Shown here: positions 16,274 to 24,565 of the stretch, piece by piece
Position numbering within the stretch: the first letter of the stretch is position 1
Layout: every line of letters begins with the position of its first letter
Source: Sphingopyxis sp. H115
GTDB taxonomy: Bacteria > Pseudomonadota > Alphaproteobacteria > Sphingomonadales > Sphingomonadaceae
Direction: 5' to 3'
Length of the DNA: 64,000 bases
Assembly: GCF_001468465.1 (NCBI RefSeq)
Contig: NZ_LNSA01000004.1
Location: 62,001-126,000 of the forward strand
Program-made: the position numbers and the translations under genes
The notes under the pieces: generated by a model
Seen by the model: only the letters and a program-made list of their open reading frames with translations
The model's database searches: none
Told to the model about the DNA's origin: nothing

Positions 16274-18247
16274 ATGCGAAAAATGACCCCTCTTTCCCGC
16301 TCGGCCGCCCTTTCCGCGATGGGGGCGTTGTTGCTGACATCGTGCGGAGGCGGTGGCGGCGGCAGTACATCGACCCCGACGCCCACACCGACACCGACGC
16401 CGACCCCCACGCCGACATCGGTCTACACCCCGCCCCCCGCCGAAGCGCTGACCACGGCCGACGTCGAGCGCGTGCTGGCGCAGGCGATATCCGAAGCACA
16501 GGCGCGCGGCCTGCCGTCGGTGATTGCGGTGACCGACCGCGTCGGCAATGTGCTCGGAGTGTTTCGCATGACCGGCGCGCGCGCCACCGCGACGACTTCG
16601 GCGGCCCCCAATGGCATGAACATCGACGCGCAGAATGTCACCTTCCCGGCCGAGGGCGGTGCGATCGCGAAAGCAGTGACCGGCGCCTATCTCTCGAGCG
16701 GCGGGAACGCCTTTTCGACCCGCACCGCAAGCCAGATCGTCCAGGAACATTTCCCGCCGGCGCCGACCACCGTCGGGCTCGAAAGCGGGCCCCTGTTCGG
16801 CGTGCAGTTCAGCCAGCTGCCGTGCAGCGACCTGTCGGCGCGCTTCGGCGCGCCCGGCGCGGCCGCGCTCATCGGACCCAAACGCTCGCCGCTCGGCCTC
16901 GCCGCCGACCCCGGCGGGTTGCCGCTCTACAAGAATGGCGTGCTTGTCGGCGGCATCGGCGTCATGGGCGACGGCGTTTACGGCAGCGATCCCAACATCC
17001 TCGACATCGACAATGATGCCGAAGAGTTCATCGCGCTCGCGGGCACGCGCGGGTTCGAGGCACCGGACACGATCACCGCCGACAAAATCACGGTCGACGG
17101 AACGAGCCTGCGCTTTTCGGACGCGACCTTCGCCGGGGTGATGTCGAGCGGCGGCGCAAGCTTCGCCAGCCTCAACGGCAGCGCGGGCAATCTCGTCGCG
17201 GTGATCGGCTACGCCAATGCCGCGGTGACGGCGGGGATCGCCTATGGCACCGAAGCGTCGGGCATTCGCGCTTCGACCCCGGCCGAATTTGCAAACCGCG
17301 ACGCCTTTGTCCTGACCGATGGCAGCGGGACGAACCGCTATCCGATCCGCGCCGGTACCGATGGCGCGACCAATTCGGCTCCGCTGACGCAGGCCGAAGC
17401 GCGCGCGGTGCTCGAAGAGGCCTTCGCCGTGATGAGCCGCGCGCGCGCGCAGATCCGCCGCCCGCTCGACAGCCGCGCGCAGGTGACGATCAGCATCGTC
17501 GACACGCACGGCGCGGTGCTCGGCATCGTGCGCTCGCCCGACGCGCCGATCTTCGGCACCGACGTCAGCTTGCAGAAAGCGCGGACCGCAGCCTTCTTCT
17601 CGGGCGCGCAGGCGGGCAGCGAACTCGGCGCCAACGCGAGCGCCGACGTCCGCCAGTTCGTGCCCGCCGTGCGGACCTTCCTGAACGACCCCGCCGCCCT
17701 GACGGGCACGATCGCCTTTGCCGATCGGTCGGGCGGCAACCTGTCGCGTCCCTATTTCCCCGACGGCGAGGTCGGCCGCCCGCACGGTCCGCTGTCGCGC
17801 CCGATCGAACAGTTCAACCCCTTCTCGACCGGACTGCAATCGGCGCTGATCATCGGCAATCTCGGCGCGCATCTGGGCTTCGTCTCGGGCGCGAGCGCGA
17901 CCGACACGCCGGCGCGCTGCACGACCTTACCCGACGTCGCGCCGGGGCAGAACCGGCTACAGAACGGCATCCAGATCTTTCCCGGATCGGTCCCCATCTA
18001 TCGCGGCAGCCAGCTGGTGGGCGCGATCGGCGTATCGGGCGACGGTATCGACCAGGACGATATGATCAGCTTTTTGGGCACCCACAATGGCGGCGCGCGC
18101 GTCGGCGGCATCGGCAATGCGCCCAAGGCGATTCGCGCCGATACCATCGTCGTGAATGTCGGTGCCGGGGTGCGCCTGCGCTATATCAGCTGCCCCTTTG
18201 CTCCGTTCCTCGACACGGCGCAGCAAAATGTCTGTGACGGGCTATAA
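16274..18247 (+). CDS. Lipoprotein with two GlcG/HbpS-like (haem-degrading/haem-binding) domains
   Basis: The protein has 657 aa with a lipobox (LLTSC, Cys24), then Gly6 and a Thr-Pro repeat linker (about residues 33-48). Two copies of the GlcG/HbpS (DUF336) fold follow: one starting near residue 59 (TTADVERVLAQAISEAQ, then IAVTDRVGNVLGVFRM) and one near 373 (TQAEARAVLEEAFAVM, then ISIVDTHGAVLGIVR). Family members bind or sense haem or small organic acids. The lipid anchor points to the periplasmic or outer-membrane surface. It sits inside the cytochrome operon, so haem handling, or scaffolding between cytochromes, is plausible. Biochemical role unproved. Confidence 0.82.
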   Translation: MRKMTPLSRSAALSAMGALLLTSCGGGGGGSTSTPTPTPTPTPTPTPTSVYTPPPAEALTTADVERVLAQAISEAQARGLPSVIAVTDRVGNVLGVFRMTGARATATTSAAPNGMNIDAQNVTFPAEGGAIAKAVTGAYLSSGGNAFSTRTASQIVQEHFPPAPTTVGLESGPLFGVQFSQLPCSDLSARFGAPGAAALIGPKRSPLGLAADPGGLPLYKNGVLVGGIGVMGDGVYGSDPNILDIDNDAEEFIALAGTRGFEAPDTITADKITVDGTSLRFSDATFAGVMSSGGASFASLNGSAGNLVAVIGYANAAVTAGIAYGTEASGIRASTPAEFANRDAFVLTDGSGTNRYPIRAGTDGATNSAPLTQAEARAVLEEAFAVMSRARAQIRRPLDSRAQVTISIVDTHGAVLGIVRSPDAPIFGTDVSLQKARTAAFFSGAQAGSELGANASADVRQFVPAVRTFLNDPAALTGTIAFADRSGGNLSRPYFPDGEVGRPHGPLSRPIEQFNPFSTGLQSALIIGNLGAHLGFVSGASATDTPARCTTLPDVAPGQNRLQNGIQIFPGSVPIYRGSQLVGAIGVSGDGIDQDDMISFLGTHNGGARVGGIGNAPKAIRADTIVVNVGAGVRLRYISCPFAPFLDTAQQNVCDGL

Positions 18248-18250
18248 GCG

Positions 18251-20182
18251 ATGATGACGGGGGGCAGCCTTTGGCCGGTCATCGCGACGCTCGCAGCGCA
18301 GGGCGCGCCGGGGGCCGAAGCATTGCCGCCGCCCCCCGCGCCCGAGGGGCCGCCGGTCGCGGGCGACACGGCGCCGCCCGAACAGCCGGCCGAGGAATTG
18401 ATCCCGCCACCGCCACCGGTCGACTGGCAGGACATGGTCAAGGACGACCTGGTCACCCAGATTATCGAGGGGCGCCGCCGCCCCGGCTATCGCCCCGACC
18501 TTCCCGACGCCTTGAGTCAGGACAATGTCGGCGCACTGCGCCCGCCGCCGCCGCAGGCCTTTCCGGGCATGGACGACCAACTGCCCGTCCCCGACCGCTG
18601 GCGCCTGATCGAGACGCTCGGCGTGGTCAAGGAACGCTGGTTCGATCCCTATCACCAGAATACGTACAAGGGCGACCGCGCAATCGACCGCAGCAAGGTT
18701 AAATGGCTGCCGATCAAGGGCGACGACTGGTTTTTCGTCGCCAATGCGGTGTCCGACACGGTGTTCGAACCGCGCACCTTCCCCATCCCCGTCGGCGTCC
18801 AGACGACCGAGCGGCCCGGCAGCCTCGACGTGTTCGGCAAGGACCGCAGCTTCGTCTTTGCGCAGACCTTCATCGCCGGCGCGGCGCTGATCAAGGGATC
18901 GACGGCGTTCAAGCCGCCCGATATCGAATATCGCGTCACGCTTGCGTACCAGGCCAATTATGTCGACGTGCCCGAGAGGCGCGTGCTTGACGTGCGTCCG
19001 TCGAAGGCGAGCCATCGCTATGACTCATTCCTCGGCGTGCAGGAATTGTTCGTCGACAAGCATCTCGGCAACACGTCGGATCGCTATGATTTTTACTCGA
19101 TCCGCCTCGGCATCCAGCCGTTCCAGAGCGACTTCCGCGGTTTCCTGTTCAACGACAGCCAGCTCGGCATCCGCCTGTTCGGCAACCGCGACAACAACCG
19201 CTTCCAATATAATCTCGCGGCCTTCTGGCGGCTCGAAAAGGATACCAACAGCGGCCTCAACGATATCACGCAGACGCCGCGCAGCGACTTCATCTTTACC
19301 GGCAACCTCTATCGCCAGGATTTCCCGGTCGTCGGGCTGACCAGCCAGGTCAGCGTCACCTACAATATGAACCGCGAAAAGAACGACGTGCAGATCGACC
19401 ATAATGGGTTCCCGGTGCGCCCCGCGCTGCTCGGCGACCTGCGCGGGCGCGAATATGACGTCGTCTACCTCGGCTACAGCGCCGACGGACGCATCGGACG
19501 GATCAACCTCACGGCGAGCTTCTATGCCGCGCTCGGCGAAGACCGGAACAGCTTTTTCACGAGCAAACCCGCCGAAATCCGCGCAGGATTCGGCGCGGTC
19601 GAACTCAGCTACGACCAGGACTGGATGCGCTTCCGCCTGTCGGGGCTCTATGCGACCGGCGACGGCGACCCCTATAACGACACCGAGGGCGGGTTCGACG
19701 CGATTTTCGAAAATCCGATCTTCGGGGGCGCCGACACCAGCTATTGGATCCGCCAGACGATCCCATTCGCCGGGGGCGGACGCGTCATCTCGATCAACGG
19801 CCGCAACGGCATATTGAATTCGCTGCGCTCGTCGAAAGAAGAGGGACAGTCGAACTTCAACAATCCGGGCACCGTCTTCATCGGTGCGGGCGCCGATTTC
19901 GACCTGACCCCCGAATTTCGTGTCAGCACCAATTTCAACCATCTGTGGTTCGAAAATACGTCGAGCCTGCAAGTCCTGCGCAGCGAAGGCTCGATTCCCA
20001 AGGATATCGGCTTCGACCTGTCGCTCGCGACAATATGGCGCCCGAAAGCGACGCAGAATATCGTCGGCCGCCTGAGCGCTGCGGTGTTGCTGCCCGGCAA
20101 GGGGTTCAAGGATCTGTTCGATAACAAGAAAAAGAATGACGCCTATGTCTCTATCCTCGCCAATGTGATCTTGAGCTTCTGA
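18251..20182 (+). CDS. Outer-membrane beta-barrel protein of the cytochrome operon
   Basis: The protein has 643 aa. A short hydrophobic N-terminus and a Pro-rich linker (about residues 24-60) precede a long stretch of alternating polar/hydrophobic strands with aromatic girdle residues (YRVTLAYQANYVDV, RFQYNLAAFWRLE, FRVSTNFNHLWFEN), ending in a terminal Phe (VILSF), the signal for outer-membrane insertion. No haem motif. Its stop overlaps the start of the decahaem cytochrome gene by one base (TGATG), suggesting the two are made in fixed ratio. In porin-cytochrome systems (MtrB, OmbB) such a barrel sheathes a cytochrome across the outer membrane. Sequence resemblance to MtrB itself is not evident to me. 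Confidence 0.85.
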   Translation: MMTGGSLWPVIATLAAQGAPGAEALPPPPAPEGPPVAGDTAPPEQPAEELIPPPPPVDWQDMVKDDLVTQIIEGRRRPGYRPDLPDALSQDNVGALRPPPPQAFPGMDDQLPVPDRWRLIETLGVVKERWFDPYHQNTYKGDRAIDRSKVKWLPIKGDDWFFVANAVSDTVFEPRTFPIPVGVQTTERPGSLDVFGKDRSFVFAQTFIAGAALIKGSTAFKPPDIEYRVTLAYQANYVDVPERRVLDVRPSKASHRYDSFLGVQELFVDKHLGNTSDRYDFYSIRLGIQPFQSDFRGFLFNDSQLGIRLFGNRDNNRFQYNLAAFWRLEKDTNSGLNDITQTPRSDFIFTGNLYRQDFPVVGLTSQVSVTYNMNREKNDVQIDHNGFPVRPALLGDLRGREYDVVYLGYSADGRIGRINLTASFYAALGEDRNSFFTSKPAEIRAGFGAVELSYDQDWMRFRLSGLYATGDGDPYNDTEGGFDAIFENPIFGGADTSYWIRQTIPFAGGGRVISINGRNGILNSLRSSKEEGQSNFNNPGTVFIGAGADFDLTPEFRVSTNFNHLWFENTSSLQVLRSEGSIPKDIGFDLSLATIWRPKATQNIVGRLSAAVLLPGKGFKDLFDNKKKNDAYVSILANVILSF

Positions 20183-23100
20183 TGCTGCTGCGCAAACTCT
20201 TCACCCTGCTCGCCTTCGTGACGATGTGCGCCGCGTTCGGTGCGAGCGTCGGCCGCGCCGCGGAGGAGGAGAAGCCGCTCAAGATCGAATATCGCTTCAC
20301 CCCGCCCGCCCCGCGCGAGCAGAGCGACGCCGAGGTAAGCGCGAAATCGGAAGGCTGCTACAGCTGCCACACGCGCACCGACCAGCCCTCGATGCACGCG
20401 ACCCCGGCGGTGAAGCTTGGCTGTACCGACTGTCATGGCGGCGACGCCAGCCAGCGCGGGACGCCGAGCCTCGGCTACCGGCATCCGACGAACAAGGCGG
20501 TGATGAAGCTCGCGCACCCGCAGCCGACGCTGCCCGGTGCCTGGCACGACAGTTCGGCGAACCCCGAGCGCAGCTATACTTTGCTCAATAAGGAATCACC
20601 CGAATTCATCCGCTTCGTGAACCCCAGCGATTACCGCGTGGCGCGCGAGGCGTGCGGCGCCTGCCATCTGGAGGTGATCGAGGCGACCGAACGCTCGCTG
20701 ATGTCGACGTCTGCGATGCTGTGGGGCGGGGCGGCGTATAACAATGGCATCGTGCCGTATAAAAATTACGTGTTCGGAGAGGCTTATACGCGCGACGGCA
20801 AGCCCGCGTGCATCCTCTCGCCCTCGTCGCGGCTGACGAAAGAGGAATATGCCGAAGCCTGCAAGCCGAGCTTCGGCTTCGACAAGATCCTGACCGATGA
20901 CGAGAAAAAGCGCGGCGCGCTCGCCAAAATGTATCCGCTGCCGCGCTGGAGCGTGATCCCGCCGGGCGACGTGTTCCGCGTGTTCGAACGCGGCGGTCGC
21001 AACATCAACACGCAATTCCCCGAAATCGGCCTGCCCAACCCGACGGGCAGCATCCAGCGGCTCGAGGAGCCGGGGCGCCCCGATCTCAAACAGTCGAACC
21101 GGGGCCCGGGAACCGGCCTGCGCGTCGCAATTCCCGTACTCAACATCCACAAGACGCGTCTCAACGATCCGCTGATGTGGTTCATGGGGACGAACGACCA
21201 GCCCGGCGACTATCGTCATTCGGGCTGTTCGGGGTGCCACGTTATCTACGCCAACGACCGCGAACCGCGGCACAGCCTGACCTATGCCAAATATGGCCGC
21301 GACGGCGAAACCGACACGGTCGATCCGACGATCCGCGAAAAATTATGGGCGGGCGATGATCATGGCGATGGTCATGGCGGCGACAAGCAGCCGGCGGGCG
21401 GTCATGCCGCCGCATCGCATGGCGCCCCCGATGATGGCTTCGTTGGCGGCACCGGGCATGGCGCGCTGATCGACCCAGCCGCCGCAGCACCGGGCGCGCC
21501 GCAACGCGAGCCGCGCCCACGCCGCGAATCGGGACATCCGATCAGCCACGCCTTCACGCGTGCGATCCCGACCTCGCAGTGCATGACCTGCCACATGCAC
21601 CAGCCGAACATCTTCCTGAATAGCTACCTCGGCTACACGATGTGGGACTATGAATCGGATGCGCCGCAAATGTGGCCGGGCCCGGACAATAGCGCGCCGC
21701 GCCCGCCGGGAATGAGCGACGCAGAATATCAGAAGAAATACAAGCAGCAGCGCTATCCGACCGCCGCCGAAGCCCACAAGGTGCTCGAACGCAACCCCGA
21801 AGGCGCGGCGACGCGCGGCCTCTGGGCCGATGTCGAATTCCTGCGCGACGTCTACGACGTCAACGACAGCAACAAGGATACGCAATTCGCCGACTATCAC
21901 GGCCACGGCTGGAACTTCCGCGGCATCTTCAAGCGCGACCGCAACGGGAATCTGCTGAGCGCCGACGGCAATATGTCGACCTATGGCACCGACACTGCGA
22001 ACATCATCGACCCCAAGGACCCCGAAAAGTGGCGCAAGAGTTGTAGCCACTACAGCGATCCCAAGGAACGTGACCTGTGCCTGTCGAGCGCCGACCCTGA
22101 ACGACCGGGCGTCGAGGGCAAGTTTGTGCCGCCGGGCCTCAACCCCGGCAAGTCGGTCCATATGATGGACATCCACGCCGAAAAAGGGATGCAATGCGCC
22201 GACTGCCATTTTGCGCAGGACGCGCACGGCAACGGCTATATCCAGGGCGAAGTCGCAAACGCGGTCGAGATCAGTTGCAAGGATTGCCACGGCACCGCCG
22301 ACGCTTTCCCGAACCTGCTGACCTCGAACGTCGCCGCGCGGCCGCAGGGGAACAACCTCGCGCTGCTCCGCAACCCCGACGGGCGCCGCCGCTTCGAATT
22401 CCAGTATAACGACGATGCCGAGGTGATCGGCCTGATCCAGCGCTCGATCGTCGATCCAAAGCTCGAATGGCAGGTCAGTCTCGTCAAGCAGGCGGTGACC
22501 CCGGGACCGCATTTCAACGCCAAGGCGGCGCGCGCCAAGCTGATGGCACGCAGCGGTGCCGAGGACGGCAAGTTCGAATGGGGGCCAGGCGTCGCGAAGG
22601 AAGATCGCGCGCACGGCGACGACAAGATGACCTGCTTCACCTGCCACCTCAGCTGGACCACCAGTTGCGGCGGTTGCCATTTGCCGATCGAGGCGAACTG
22701 GAAAACCAAGATGCACCATTTCGAGGGGGAGGAGACGCGTAATTTTGCGACCTACAACCCGCAGGTGGCGCGCGACGAAATGTTCCAGCTCGGCCGGCAC
22801 CAGCTGACCAAGCCGGGTGAACCGGGGCCCGATGGCGAGGTGCGCGGCATCATCACCCCGGTGCGCTCGACCTCGGCGCTGATCCTGTCGTCGACGAATA
22901 TCAACCGCGAGCGCATCTATGTGCAGCAGCCGCCGATCAGCTCGGCGGGCTATTCGAGTCAGGCTTTTGCTCCGCACTTCCCGCACACCGTCCGCCGGTC
23001 CGAAACCAAGCAGTGCAGCGACTGCCATTTGTCGGCGAACGACGACAATAATGCGATCATGGCGCAGTTGAACCTGCTCGGCACCAACTTCGTCAATTTC

Positions 23101-24519
23101 GTCGGTCTGAATGTCTGGTCGGGGCAGGAAAACAGCTTTCAGGCCACGCGCGTCACCGAATGGGACGAACCGCAGGCGGTGATCGGCAGCTATCTCCAGA
23201 AATATGCCTATCCCGACTATTGGAAGCTGCACGTCGATCAAAATGGGCGCGAGCTCAAGAACTGGGTGCGCGGCAAGACCTTTGACAAGAAACTCTCGGG
23301 CGAAACCCATTCGCTCGAGGAATTCGCCAATATCGTCCAAGGCACGGGCGGGCGCGTGAACTGCCTGCAACAGCGCGGCGAATATATGTTCGTCGCAGAA
23401 GGCAAGGGCGGCTTCCGCGTCTATGACGTCGCCTCGATCGGCAACAAGGGGTTCTCCGAACGCATCATCCGCGCCCCCTTCTCCGCGCTCGGGCACGACA
23501 CGCATGTGAAGACGAAGAATGCGACGTGCATGGCGATCGCGACGACCCAGCCGATCAGCGTGTCGCGCAACGAGAATATCGTGAAGAATTTCCCTGAAAA
23601 TCACGAACAGGTGATGCACGACATCTATCGCTACGCGGTCATCACCGACAGTGTCGAAGGGCTGATCCTCGTCGATATCGACACGATGGCTGACGGCGAG
23701 TTCCGCAACAACAAGCTGAAGCGCGCGCTGACGTGGAACGAAGGCAATGTGCTGGCGGGCGCGCGCCACATCACGCTTGCGGGCAGCATGGCCTATGTCA
23801 CGACCGACGCCGGGCTCGTCGTGCTCGACCTCAGCACGCCACTCGCTCCCAAAGTCACCGCGCAGCTTCCGCTGACCGACGCCCGCGCAAGCGCGCTGCA
23901 ATTCCGTTATCTCTGGGTCACCGATGCAGAGGGCGTGAAACTGTTCGACGTCACCAATCTTGCGCAGCCGGTCGCGGTGCCGGAAGGCACGGTTCGCCTG
24001 ACCAACGCGCGCAAAATCTACCTCGCGCGGACCTATATGTATGTCGCGGCGAAAGCCGACGGGCTCGTGATCGTCGATGTCACACGCCCCGCGGCGCCGG
24101 TCGTCTGGCCGGGGCTCACCTTCGGCGGCACGCTCAACGATGCCGAGGATGTGATCGTCGCGTCGACCAACGCGTCGCTGTTCGGATATGTCGCCGACGG
24201 GCGGAACGGCATCAAGGTGCTCCAGCTGACCAGCCCCGACAACCCTGGCCTCTATGGCTTCTCGCCCAAGCCGACGCCCGAGTTGATCGCCTGGGCCAAG
24301 ACGCCGTCGCCGGCGCTCGCGCTGTCGAAGGGTCTCGACCGCGACCGCGCGGTCGACGAGACGGGCGGGCAGATGGCGGTATTCGGCCGCCTCGGCTCGC
24401 GCCCCTTCACGCGGCCCGAAATGGAGAAGCTGTTCCTGAACAGCAAGGGCATGGTCTACAAGGTCCGCGACGAGGTCGACGAAAACGCGTGGCGCCCGCC
24501 GCTGCTGTACGCGGGTTGA
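20182..24519 (+). CDS. Large decahaem cytochrome c with C-terminal LVIVD-type repeats
   Basis: The protein has 1445 aa with a Sec signal peptide (about residues 1-26). Ten CXXCH haem sites start at residues 59, 81, 158, 349, 467, 672, 699, 818, 829 and 945. A His/Gly-rich low-complexity insert spans about 392-428. From about 1120 onward there are beta-propeller-like LVIVD repeats (GLVVLDLSTP, GVKLFDVTNL, GLVIVDVTRP, GIKVLQLTSP). LVIVD repeats are typical of secreted or surface proteins, so export beyond the inner membrane is likely, with the haem part wiring to the barrel and the propeller facing out or binding a partner. Known multihaem conduit cytochromes are smaller. Substrate and direction of electron flow are unknown. 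Confidence 0.9.
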   Translation: MLLRKLFTLLAFVTMCAAFGASVGRAAEEEKPLKIEYRFTPPAPREQSDAEVSAKSEGCYSCHTRTDQPSMHATPAVKLGCTDCHGGDASQRGTPSLGYRHPTNKAVMKLAHPQPTLPGAWHDSSANPERSYTLLNKESPEFIRFVNPSDYRVAREACGACHLEVIEATERSLMSTSAMLWGGAAYNNGIVPYKNYVFGEAYTRDGKPACILSPSSRLTKEEYAEACKPSFGFDKILTDDEKKRGALAKMYPLPRWSVIPPGDVFRVFERGGRNINTQFPEIGLPNPTGSIQRLEEPGRPDLKQSNRGPGTGLRVAIPVLNIHKTRLNDPLMWFMGTNDQPGDYRHSGCSGCHVIYANDREPRHSLTYAKYGRDGETDTVDPTIREKLWAGDDHGDGHGGDKQPAGGHAAASHGAPDDGFVGGTGHGALIDPAAAAPGAPQREPRPRRESGHPISHAFTRAIPTSQCMTCHMHQPNIFLNSYLGYTMWDYESDAPQMWPGPDNSAPRPPGMSDAEYQKKYKQQRYPTAAEAHKVLERNPEGAATRGLWADVEFLRDVYDVNDSNKDTQFADYHGHGWNFRGIFKRDRNGNLLSADGNMSTYGTDTANIIDPKDPEKWRKSCSHYSDPKERDLCLSSADPERPGVEGKFVPPGLNPGKSVHMMDIHAEKGMQCADCHFAQDAHGNGYIQGEVANAVEISCKDCHGTADAFPNLLTSNVAARPQGNNLALLRNPDGRRRFEFQYNDDAEVIGLIQRSIVDPKLEWQVSLVKQAVTPGPHFNAKAARAKLMARSGAEDGKFEWGPGVAKEDRAHGDDKMTCFTCHLSWTTSCGGCHLPIEANWKTKMHHFEGEETRNFATYNPQVARDEMFQLGRHQLTKPGEPGPDGEVRGIITPVRSTSALILSSTNINRERIYVQQPPISSAGYSSQAFAPHFPHTVRRSETKQCSDCHLSANDDNNAIMAQLNLLGTNFVNFVGLNVWSGQENSFQATRVTEWDEPQAVIGSYLQKYAYPDYWKLHVDQNGRELKNWVRGKTFDKKLSGETHSLEEFANIVQGTGGRVNCLQQRGEYMFVAEGKGGFRVYDVASIGNKGFSERIIRAPFSALGHDTHVKTKNATCMAIATTQPISVSRNENIVKNFPENHEQVMHDIYRYAVITDSVEGLILVDIDTMADGEFRNNKLKRALTWNEGNVLAGARHITLAGSMAYVTTDAGLVVLDLSTPLAPKVTAQLPLTDARASALQFRYLWVTDAEGVKLFDVTNLAQPVAVPEGTVRLTNARKIYLARTYMYVAAKADGLVIVDVTRPAAPVVWPGLTFGGTLNDAEDVIVASTNASLFGYVADGRNGIKVLQLTSPDNPGLYGFSPKPTPELIAWAKTPSPALALSKGLDRDRAVDETGGQMAVFGRLGSRPFTRPEMEKLFLNSKGMVYKVRDEVDENAWRPPLLYAG

Positions 24520-24565
24520 AGGGAGGCGGCGGCCGGTTTCGACCGTAAGCCGAAAAAGCGCTTCC

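Noticed and set aside
16378..16425. Short CCGACGCCCACA-like tandem repeat that could be read as an array
   Set aside because: It codes for the Thr-Pro linker of a lipoprotein in frame; too short and irregular for a CRISPR, and no spacers.
21343..23901. 852-residue open frame opposite the decahaem cytochrome
   Set aside because: Mirror of a high-GC coding region; the plus-strand frame has ten haem motifs and a signal peptide.
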